Of a stretch of 5,550 nt of DNA, positions 1 through 5,550 are shown one piece after another (position 1 is the first letter of the stretch; every line of letters starts with the position of its first letter). A model generated the notes under the pieces. The model did not search any database and had not been told where the DNA came from. It saw only the letters and a program-made list of their open reading frames with translations. The stretch comes from Massilia sp. (GTDB lineage: Bacteria; Pseudomonadota; Gammaproteobacteria; Burkholderiales; Burkholderiaceae_D). The stretch is taken from assembly GCA_028291845.1 (NCBI GenBank), contig JAQGNM010000445.1:1-5550 (forward strand), written 5' to 3'. Position numbers and translations under genes: made by a program.

Positions 1-2
1 AT

Positions 3-518
3 TACCTGCGCATGCTGTCGGACGGCGAGATGGATCTGGTCATCGCCAACTGGGACGAGCCGCCGGCGCACCTGCACATCTCGAAGTTGTTCGAAGACCC
101 GATCGTCTGCGCCATGCGCGCCGATGCGCCGTATGCGAAACGCACCGCCGCCGACGCCATGAGCGTCGACGATTATCTCGCCCTGCCGCACGTGGCGCCG
201 TCGCCGATGGTGCCCGGCTGCCTCGGCGTGATCGATGCCTTCCTCGAACGCCAGGGTTTGCGACGCAAGGTGGCGGTGGAGTCGCCATATTTTGGCCTGA
301 TTCCTTACATGCTCACCCAAACCGATCTGGTGCTGACCACCGGCCGCCAGTTCCTGCGCTATTACGAAAAGACCCTGCCCCTTAAAACCTTCGCCGTGCC
401 GGTCAAGTTCCCGCCGATGCGCTTTTACCAGTTGTGGCACCAGCGGGTGCACCAGTCGCCGGAACACAAATGGTTGCGAGACCAGGTCAGCGCGGCGGCC
501 AAGGCGCTGCCGAAATAA
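3..518 (+). CDS. LysR-type transcriptional regulator, C-terminal part (5' end outside window)
   Basis: The frame is open from the left edge, so this is the last 171 residues of a protein whose start lies upstream; the first ATG in the window (12) is internal. The residues match the effector-binding domain of LysR regulators. An L-x-x-GEMDLVI stretch near the start is followed by a strand ending in L-FEDPIVCAMR, then an HV-x-x-SP segment, an ID-x-FLE-x-QGL-x-R helix and a TDLVLTT strand. The end, with RFYQLWHQR and PEHKWLRDQV, is typical of the NodD-like substrate-binding subgroup. LysR proteins are usually about 300 residues, so roughly 130, including the winged helix-turn-helix, are missing. 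It lies 73 bp upstream of the uraD-allC fusion on the same strand. It could regulate that gene or something to its left; its effector cannot be read from the sequence. The family call is firm, the target unknown. Confidence 0.9.
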   Translation, partial: YLRMLSDGEMDLVIANWDEPPAHLHISKLFEDPIVCAMRADAPYAKRTAADAMSVDDYLALPHVAPSPMVPGCLGVIDAFLERQGLRRKVAVESPYFGLIPYMLTQTDLVLTTGRQFLRYYEKTLPLKTFAVPVKFPPMRFYQLWHQRVHQSPEHKWLRDQVSAAAKALPK

Positions 519-591
519 GCATCATCAGCAGCCGCTTATATACCTGCGCGCGGCAGGGTTTATCATCGATGCTCGTATTCTGGAATCCGCC
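519..591 (+). promoter_or_regulatory. Intergenic leader of uraD-allC, possible promoter and ribosome binding site
   Basis: This 73-bp gap separates the regulator stop from the uraD-allC ATG. It is more AT-rich than the flanking genes. TTATATA at 536-542 and TATCAT at 561-566 could each act as a -10 box, but no convincing -35 box sits at the right distance. A 5-bp inverted repeat, CCTGC (543-547) and GCAGG (553-557) with a 5-base loop, lies between them. GGAA at 582-585, six bases before the ATG, is a weak Shine-Dalgarno. Whether fusion-gene transcription starts here or reads through from the regulator cannot be decided from sequence. Confidence 0.25.
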
Positions 592-2337
592 ATGACCCTA
601 CTTACCGACCTGAACGCCCTCGACACCGCCGCCTTCGTGCACGCCCTGCATGGCATCTACGAGCACTCGCCGTGGATCCCCGAACGGGCCGCGGCCCAGC
701 GCCCTTTCGCCACCGTCGCCGCGCTCAAGCTGGCGCTGCAAGGCGCGGTCGACAGCGCCAGCGAAGACGAGCAACTCGGCCTGATCCGCGCCCACCCTGA
801 ACTGGCCGGCAAGGCGGCGATCGCCGGCGAATTGACGGCCGAATCGACCAGTGAACAGGCCAAGTCCGGCTTGAACCAGTGCAGCGCCAGCGAATACGCC
901 ACCTTGCACAAACTGAACGCCGACTACAATGCCCGCTTCGGTTTTCCTTTTATCCTGGCGGTCAAGGGCCCGGACGGCAACGGCCTCACGCGCGCCGAGA
1001 TCATCGCCACATTTACGCGCCGTTTAAAACACCAGCGGCAGGATGAAATGGCCGAATGCCTGCGCCAGATCCACCGCATCGCCGAACTGCGCCTGAACGA
1101 CCTGTTGGGCGTAAAACTCGACTTCGGCAATGTCATCATGGGCTGGGCCGAGATCATCGGCGAATGGAGCGACGTCGAGGACAATCTGACCTGCGCCTAC
1201 ATGACGCGCGCCCACCAGCGCACCGCGCGCCAGCTGGCCGACTGGATGCGCGCCTGCGGCATGGACACCCACATCGACGCGGTCGGCAACGTGGTCGGGC
1301 GCTACCTGGCGGACCGGCCCGATGCCAGGACCCTGATCACCGGCTCGCACTACGACACCGTCAAGGACGGCGGCAAGTACGACGGCCGGCTCGGCATCCT
1401 GCTGCCGATGGCGATCGTGCGCAAGTTGCACATGAAGGGCCAGCGCTTGCCGTTCAATCTCGAAATCATCGGCTTCGCGGAAGAGGAAGGGGTGCGCTAC
1501 AAAAGCACTTTCCTGGGCAGTAATGCGGTCACCGGCAAATTCGATTTATCCCTGCTCGACAAGGTCGATGACGCCGGTATCGCCATGCGCGAAGCGTTGA
1601 CGGCGGCGGGTCACGACGTGGCGCAGATCGCGGCGCTGGCGCGCAAGCCTGCCGACATCCTCGGCTTTGTGGAAGTGCACATCGAGCAGGGGCCGGTGCT
1701 GCTCGAAGCGGGACTGCCGCTGGGCGTGGTGACGGCGATCGCCGGCAGCTCGCGCTACCTGGTCGAGTTGACCGGCCTGGCCAGCCATGCCGGCACGACG
1801 CCGATGACGATGCGAAAAGACGCGGCGGCCGCGGCGGCGGAGATCGTGCTGATGGTCGAGCAGCGCTGCCTGATGGGCGCCGCGCTGGTCGGCACGGTGG
1901 GCCAGCTCGAAGTGCCGGGCGGCTCGGTCAATGTGATCCCCGGCCACTGCAAGCTGTCGCTCGATATTCGCGCGGCCGACGACGCCGTGCGGCTGGCGGC
2001 GGTGGAGGATATTTTTGCGGCGATCGCGCAGATTTGTTCAAGCCGGCAGGTCGACGTGACCATCGCGGAAATCGTCTCGGCCAAGGCGGCGCCGTGTGCG
2101 CCTTCAATAATGAACCGGCTGGGCGCGGCGATCGAGCGCGCAGGCGTGCCGAGGTTCGACCTGCCGTCGGGCGCCGGGCATGATGCGATGGCGATGGCGG
2201 CGTTGACGGACGTGGCGATGCTGTTTGTCCGCTGCGGCAATGGCGGTATCAGCCATAACCGGCTGGAGACTATGACGGCCGATGATGCCGATATTGCGGC
2301 GCGGGTGATGCTCGATTTCCTGCGAAATCTGTCGTAG
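592..2337 (+). CDS. uraD-allC: Bifunctional OHCU decarboxylase / allantoate amidohydrolase (UraD-AllC fusion)
   Basis: This is one 581-residue cytoplasmic protein with two complete enzymes. Residues 1 to about 170 are OHCU decarboxylase, which converts the urate-derived intermediate OHCU to S-allantoin and CO2. Visible are the AHPELAGK motif with the catalytic His68, Glu88 in TSEQ, and the RFGFPF substrate loop at 115-120. Residues from about 176 on are an M20-type allantoate amidohydrolase, which cleaves allantoate towards ureidoglycine, CO2 and ammonia. Metal ligands are His253 (GSHYDT), Asp264 (KYDG), Glu299, His363 (EVHIEQGP) and His555 (GISHN); Glu298 is the expected general base. His399, Asn447 and Arg460 fit the substrate-binding residues of the dimerisation domain. 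Each half has normal stand-alone length, so neither is degraded. The ATG at 592 is chosen because the N-terminus fits UraD. Allantoinase, which acts between the two steps, is not in the window. Confidence 0.93.
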   Translation: MTLLTDLNALDTAAFVHALHGIYEHSPWIPERAAAQRPFATVAALKLALQGAVDSASEDEQLGLIRAHPELAGKAAIAGELTAESTSEQAKSGLNQCSASEYATLHKLNADYNARFGFPFILAVKGPDGNGLTRAEIIATFTRRLKHQRQDEMAECLRQIHRIAELRLNDLLGVKLDFGNVIMGWAEIIGEWSDVEDNLTCAYMTRAHQRTARQLADWMRACGMDTHIDAVGNVVGRYLADRPDARTLITGSHYDTVKDGGKYDGRLGILLPMAIVRKLHMKGQRLPFNLEIIGFAEEEGVRYKSTFLGSNAVTGKFDLSLLDKVDDAGIAMREALTAAGHDVAQIAALARKPADILGFVEVHIEQGPVLLEAGLPLGVVTAIAGSSRYLVELTGLASHAGTTPMTMRKDAAAAAAEIVLMVEQRCLMGAALVGTVGQLEVPGGSVNVIPGHCKLSLDIRAADDAVRLAAVEDIFAAIAQICSSRQVDVTIAEIVSAKAAPCAPSIMNRLGAAIERAGVPRFDLPSGAGHDAMAMAALTDVAMLFVRCGNGGISHNRLETMTADDADIAARVMLDFLRNLS

Positions 2338-3442
2338 GGGGGAATGGCCGGGCCGCGTAGATCGCATCGTGGCCGGCGCCCGACACCACGTCCATGGTCG
2401 AGTAGCCGAGCGCCTCGGTGGCTTTTCGCACCGCGCCCACGCAGTCGGGGTGGAACGGGCACGGCGGGTAATAGGACACCCGCTCGATGCTGATCGCCAG
2501 GCCGCTGTCCTTGCGCACGCCGTCGATATACGCCAGCATTTCCTCGTGCATGGTGTTGAGCAGCTCGTCGTTCACATTGCGCAGGTCGATGCTGAATTTG
2601 ACTTCGCCGGGAATCACGTTGCGGCTGTTCGGGAACACCTGCACCATGCCGACCGTGCCGCGGCCGTACGGCGGGTAGCGGTTGGCCAGGGCCACCACTT
2701 CCTGCATGATCTTGGTGGACACCTGCAAGGCATCGCGGCGCAAGCCCATCGGCGTCGGTCCCGCATGTGCTTCCATGCCGGTGACCACGCAGTCGTACCA
2801 CGACAGACCCATCACGGCCGGCACCACGCCGATCACCTTGTCGGCGTCTTCCAGCACCGGGCCCTGCTCGATGTGGGTTTCGAAATAGGCGCCGATCGGG
2901 TGCTGGCCCGGCACCTGCTCGCCCAGGTAGCCGATGCGCGCCAGCTCGTCCTTGACCGTCAAGCCTTCGGTGTCTTTCGCGGCGTAGGCCGTCTCCAGGC
3001 TGAACGCGCCGCAAAAGACGCCTGAACCCATCATCACCGGCACGAAGCGCGAACCCTCTTCGTTGGTCCAGAAGGCCACTTCGATCGGCGCCTCCGTTTG
3101 AATATTCAGGTCGTTCAGGGTGCGCACCACTTCCAGGCCCGCCAGCACGCCGTAGTTGCCGTCGAATTTGCCGCCGGTCGGCTGAGTGTCGATGTGGCTG
3201 CCCGTCATGACCGGCGCCAGGGAAGGATTGCGTCCCTCGCGCCGCATGAACACGTTGCCGATCTGGTCGACGGTGACGCTCATGCCGGCTTGTTTACCCC
3301 ATCCCACCACCAGGTCGCGGCCCTGGCGATCGAGGTCGGTCAGCGCCAGGCGCTTGACGCCGCCTTTCGGGGTGGCGCCGATCTGCGCCAGTTCCATCAG
3401 GGAGGCCCACAAACGGCCGCCGTTCACTCGTGCATCAGTCAT
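2270..3442 (-). CDS. hyuC: Zn-dependent N-carbamoyl amino acid hydrolase (beta-ureidopropionase type), C-terminally truncated, probable pseudogene
   Basis: The 390-residue frame is an M20-family hydantoinase/carbamoylase hydrolase. Next to a dihydropyrimidinase it most likely splits N-carbamoyl-beta-alanine to beta-alanine, CO2 and ammonia. Metal-site residues seen are His83 (GSHIDT), Asp94 (KFDG), Glu128-Glu129 (WTNEEGSRF) and His190 (ETHIEQGP). His226 (AHAGPTP), Asn275, Arg288 and SGAGHDA at 354-360 are also intact. After Arg365 (2348-2350) the family likeness ends: the last 25 codons are antisense to the end of allC and give a Pro/Arg-rich tail. About 45-50 residues of a usual 410-415 are lost, including the last metal-binding His of the GISHNE motif, so activity is doubtful. 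The ATG start fits the family N-terminus and has GAGAG eight bases upstream; it lies 16 bp after the dihydropyrimidinase stop. An L-carbamoylase role is possible. Family call firm, function probably lost. Confidence 0.88.
   Translation of the reverse strand: MTDARVNGGRLWASLMELAQIGATPKGGVKRLALTDLDRQGRDLVVGWGKQAGMSVTVDQIGNVFMRREGRNPSLAPVMTGSHIDTQPTGGKFDGNYGVLAGLEVVRTLNDLNIQTEAPIEVAFWTNEEGSRFVPVMMGSGVFCGAFSLETAYAAKDTEGLTVKDELARIGYLGEQVPGQHPIGAYFETHIEQGPVLEDADKVIGVVPAVMGLSWYDCVVTGMEAHAGPTPMGLRRDALQVSTKIMQEVVALANRYPPYGRGTVGMVQVFPNSRNVIPGEVKFSIDLRNVNDELLNTMHEEMLAYIDGVRKDSGLAISIERVSYYPPCPFHPDCVGAVRKATEALGYSTMDVVSGAGHDAIYAARPFPPTTDFAGNRASPAPQYRHHRPS
2338..2350. other. Probable deletion junction between the 3' ends of uraD-allC and hyuC
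   Basis: To the left the sequence is the intact end of allC with its TAG at 2335-2337. To the right, from about 2348, it is hyuC coding sequence read on the - strand. Between them are only about ten bases, starting with a run of six G (2337-2342). GGCC-G-GGCC at 2346-2354 is a short palindrome over the breakpoint. Neither a terminator nor the missing hyuC 3' end is present. A deletion, or an assembly collapse, is inferred; the exact endpoint cannot be fixed without an intact relative. Confidence 0.6.
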
Positions 3443-3450
3443 TTTTTATT

Positions 3451-3455
3451 CTCTC
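3451..3455 (-). promoter_or_regulatory. Ribosome binding site of hyuC
   Basis: Read on the - strand, GAGAG lies eight bases before the ATG at 3442, with an A-rich spacer. It sits in the 16-bp gap after the dihydropyrimidinase stop and supports translation from that ATG as a downstream operon gene. The match to the anti-Shine-Dalgarno is moderate. Confidence 0.5.
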
Positions 3456-3458
3456 AGG

Positions 3459-4862
3459 TCAGGCGGCGGCGGTGTGCAGCGCGGCGGCAAACGGTGGACG
3501 GTCGACATGGCGGCCGGCCCCTTCGACAGCGCGCAGTTCGCCGCGCTCGAAGACGACCTTGCCGGCGGCGACCGTATACGTGTTAATGCCCTGGACGGTG
3601 CGGCCCTCGAACACATTGAAGCCGCCCTTGGCGAACTGGGTCTTGGCGGAGATGGTGCGGCTGCCTTTCGGGTCCCATACCACCAGGTCGGCATCGGCGC
3701 CGACAGCGACCACGCCCTTCCGGGGATACATATTAAAAATCTGCGCGGCGTTGGTGGAGGTGACGCGGACGAATTCGGACGGCGTCAGCATGCCGCTGCC
3801 GACGCCGGCATCCCACACCACCGACATGCGGTCCTCGACGCCGCCGCAGCCGTTCGGGATGCGCGTAAAATCGTCCTTGCCGGCCGCTTTCTGTTCCGCG
3901 CAGAAGGTGCAGTGATCGGTCGCGGTGGTGTGCAGATTGCCGCCGCGCAGGCCGCGCCACAGCGCCGCCTGGTGGTGCTTGCCGCGAAACGGTGGGCTCA
4001 TCACGTGGCCGCGGGCGAAGTCGAGGTCTTCGCTCTGGTACACGCTGTCGTCGATCACCAGGTGGCCGGCCAGCGCCTCGCCATACACGCGCTGCCCCTT
4101 TGCGCGCGCGCGGGTGATGGCGTCGAGCGACTCTTCGCACGAGACGTGGACGATGTAGACCGGCGTGCCGAGCACGTTGGCGATCGCGATGGCCCGGTTG
4201 GCCGCTTCCGCCTCCACTTCCGGTGGGCGGGACAGAGGATGCGCCGACGGCCCCTTGATGCCTTTTTTCAGCAGATCCTGCTGCAGCTGGTAGACCAGTT
4301 CGCCATTTTCGGCGTGCACGGTGGGAATCGCCCCCAGCTCCAGCGCGCGCGTAAAACTTTTCACCAGGGTTTCGTCGTCGGCCATGATGGCGTTTTTGTA
4401 CGCCATGAAGTGTTTAAAACTGTTGACGCCGTGCTCGCGCACCAGGGTGCCCATCTCGGCGTGCACCGAGTCGGCCCACCAGGTCACGGCCACGTGAAAA
4501 GTATAGTCGCCGGCCGACTTGGCGGCCCAGCCGCGCCAGATGTGGTAGGCGTCGAGCAGCGACTGCTGCGGATCGGGGATGACGAAATCCATGATGGTGG
4601 TGGTGCCGCCGGCCAGGCCGGCCGCCGTGCCGGTGAAAAAATCGTCGGCGGTGACGGTGCCCATGAAGGGCAGCTGCATGTGCGTGTGGGTGTCGATCCC
4701 GCCCGGCATGACGTATTGGCCGCCGGCGTCGATGACGGTGGCGTTGGGCGGCGCCTCGAGATTGTCGCCGACGGCGACGATGGTGTCGCCGAAGACGATG
4801 ACGTCGGCCTTGAAGGCGCGGTCGGCGTTGACGACGGTACCGCCGCGGATGAGGATGCTCAT
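3459..4862 (-). CDS. hydA: Dihydropyrimidinase / D-hydantoinase
   Basis: This 467-residue cyclic amidohydrolase opens the ring of 5,6-dihydrouracil or dihydrothymine to give N-carbamoyl-beta-amino acids; many members also act on 5-substituted hydantoins. The full binuclear metal set is present: His59 and His61 (GIDTHTH), Lys150 as the carboxylated lysine (NSFKHFMAYK), His183 (VHAENGE), His239 (IVHVS) and Asp316 (ATDHC). Tyr155, Ser289 (VMSPPFRG) and Asn337 (RIPNGCGGVEDR) match the substrate-binding residues of D-hydantoinases. Length is normal for the family (about 460-490) and no break is seen. The ATG has a strong AGGAG five bases upstream. It lies 17 bp after the permease stop and 16 bp before hyuC, which supports one transcript for uptake, ring opening and decarbamoylation. 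The context favours pyrimidine degradation over hydantoin use, but the sequence alone does not prove the substrate. Confidence 0.95.
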   Translation of the reverse strand: MSILIRGGTVVNADRAFKADVIVFGDTIVAVGDNLEAPPNATVIDAGGQYVMPGGIDTHTHMQLPFMGTVTADDFFTGTAAGLAGGTTTIMDFVIPDPQQSLLDAYHIWRGWAAKSAGDYTFHVAVTWWADSVHAEMGTLVREHGVNSFKHFMAYKNAIMADDETLVKSFTRALELGAIPTVHAENGELVYQLQQDLLKKGIKGPSAHPLSRPPEVEAEAANRAIAIANVLGTPVYIVHVSCEESLDAITRARAKGQRVYGEALAGHLVIDDSVYQSEDLDFARGHVMSPPFRGKHHQAALWRGLRGGNLHTTATDHCTFCAEQKAAGKDDFTRIPNGCGGVEDRMSVVWDAGVGSGMLTPSEFVRVTSTNAAQIFNMYPRKGVVAVGADADLVVWDPKGSRTISAKTQFAKGGFNVFEGRTVQGINTYTVAAGKVVFERGELRAVEGAGRHVDRPPFAAALHTAAA

Positions 4863-4867
4863 AGGAT

Positions 4868-4872
4868 CTCCT
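4868..4872 (-). promoter_or_regulatory. Ribosome binding site of hydA
   Basis: AGGAG on the - strand, five bases upstream of the ATG at 4862, is a near-consensus Shine-Dalgarno within the 17-bp gap after the permease stop. It fixes the hydA start and makes this the strongest translation signal seen in the window. Confidence 0.75.
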
Positions 4873-4879
4873 GTGATGG

Positions 4880-5550
4880 CTATGCGTGGGCAAGGGCTGG
4901 GCGGCGCGCTCGCATGAGCGCGCCGTACACCACCGCTGAAATGGCGATACCGACGAACCAGGCGTAGGTATACATCAGTTTGAAGCCTTCACCGACCGAA
5001 GGAAAGGCGGCCGGAAAGGCGGCGTTCAGAAAACCGGGAATATTCGGCAGCACGCCGAGGATGAAGGCGACGATGGCGACCATGTTCCAGCCGTTGCCGT
5101 ACGAATAGGCGCCGCCCTCGCGGTACAGCTGCTGCACGTCGAGCTCGGTCTTGCGGATGAAATAATAGACGACGATGAGGATGCCGGCGATGGGCCCCAG
5201 CAGGGCCGAGTAGCCTAGCAGCCAGGTGAAGATATAGCCCTGGGTCGATTCGAGTATCTTCCACGGCATCATGACCAGCGCAATCGCCTCTGTCAGGTAG
5301 CCGCCGCTGCGGTAGGATATCAACTTCGGCGCCAGCGCAGTATAGTCGTAGGCCGGCCCCCCCAGGTTGGCGGCCAGGTTGACGCTGACGGTATCGATCA
5401 GCAGCACGATCAGGGCGATGAGTACGGCGGCGCCGGTCATGCGGCTGGCCAGGTCGACCGGGTCCCAGATCGCCTTGCCGTACAGGACCACCGTGGCCGA
5501 CGTGACGATCACCGCCAGCGCGGCCAGTAAGCCCATCGGCACCGGCAGGC
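4880..5550 (-). CDS. NCS1-family nucleobase/hydantoin permease, C-terminal part (5' end outside window)
   Basis: The frame is open to the right edge, so the N-terminal half lies outside; the GTG at 5542 is internal. About 220 residues carry roughly six hydrophobic segments, counted from that GTG at about 3-20, 36-59, 83-97, 104-128, 153-170 and 189-210, ending in a short basic tail. The stretch SVNLAANLGGPAYDY with a following APKLISYRSGG is characteristic of NCS1 cation symporters. Its two Asn, four apart (55 and 59), fit the TM8 asparagines that contact substrate in the hydantoin transporter Mhp1, as I recall that structure. It sits in the inner membrane and probably imports uracil, dihydropyrimidine, hydantoin or allantoin with Na+ or H+. 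Its place 17 bp upstream of hydA makes a pyrimidine or hydantoin substrate most likely. It resembles Pseudomonas pyrimidine catabolic clusters, which also pair an NCS1 permease with these hydrolases. Confidence 0.9.
   Translation of the reverse strand, partial: LPVPMGLLAALAVIVTSATVVLYGKAIWDPVDLASRMTGAAVLIALIVLLIDTVSVNLAANLGGPAYDYTALAPKLISYRSGGYLTEAIALVMMPWKILESTQGYIFTWLLGYSALLGPIAGILIVVYYFIRKTELDVQQLYREGGAYSYGNGWNMVAIVAFILGVLPNIPGFLNAAFPAAFPSVGEGFKLMYTYAWFVGIAISAVVYGALMRARRPALAHA

Noticed and set aside
1056..1523. Second + strand frame of 155 codons inside uraD-allC
   Set aside because: Arg/His/Pro-rich out-of-frame translation of the allC coding region without a domain.
2270..2347. The hyuC tail as a genuine new C-terminal domain
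   Set aside because: The 25 codons are exactly antisense to the conserved allC end and carry no family-like motif; read-through into the neighbour after a deletion explains them.
2346..2354. GGCC-G-GGCC palindrome as a transcription terminator
   Set aside because: The centre is one base, too short for a hairpin loop, and no T tract follows on either strand.
2338..2400. Simple frameshift in hyuC rather than a deletion
   Set aside because: No other - strand frame to the left of 2348 continues the expected hyuC C-terminus; that DNA is intact allC coding sequence.
1755..3014. Open frame of 419 codons on the - strand spanning allC antisense and hyuC in another frame
   Set aside because: Its composition is Arg/Gly/Ala-rich with no domain; it covers two real genes in the wrong frame and is a GC-driven shadow.
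3186..4967. Long open frame of 593 codons on the + strand opposite hydA
   Set aside because: It is antisense to a clearly functional dihydropyrimidinase, has no recognisable domain and a His/Arg/Gly/Val-rich composition expected of the shadow frame in high-GC DNA.

Overview
The window looks like a high-GC betaproteobacterial chromosome, probably Burkholderiales and plausibly Oxalobacteraceae (Massilia, Janthinobacterium or Duganella type). This is judged from protein flavour, codon use biased to G/C at third positions, and gene content; no rRNA or other phylogenetic marker is present, so the taxonomic call is an inference. No mobile element, tRNA, rRNA or CRISPR array was seen.

Layout. The left part is on the + strand: the 3' end of a LysR-type regulator (3-518, N-terminus outside the window), then, after 73 bp, a 581-residue fusion of OHCU decarboxylase (UraD) and allantoate amidohydrolase (AllC) at 592-2337. 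The right part is on the - strand and reads leftward: the C-terminal half of an NCS1 nucleobase/hydantoin-type permease (5550-4880), a dihydropyrimidinase/D-hydantoinase (4862-3459), and a Zn-dependent N-carbamoyl amino acid hydrolase of the beta-ureidopropionase type (3442-2270). Gaps of 17 and 16 bp suggest one operon. The two blocks converge near 2270-2350.

Function. The left block belongs to purine ring catabolism: UraD makes S-allantoin from OHCU, and AllC hydrolyses allantoate. The right block has the make-up of a reductive pyrimidine degradation cluster: uptake of a nucleobase or hydantoin, ring opening of dihydrouracil, then hydrolysis of N-carbamoyl-beta-alanine to beta-alanine, CO2 and ammonia. 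Dihydropyrimidine dehydrogenase, expected for the first step, is not in the window. Together this is a nucleobase nitrogen-salvage locus.

Most notable point. The pyrimidine-side hydrolase is broken at its 3' end. Homology stops at residue 365, just after the SGAGHDA motif. The remaining 25 codons are read from the antisense strand of the allC end, so about 45-50 C-terminal residues, including the last metal-binding His, are missing. This looks like a deletion at the convergent junction. It leaves a 68-bp tail-to-tail overlap and no room for a terminator. The rest of the window is ordinary metabolic DNA; I saw no sign of an undescribed defence or mobile system.
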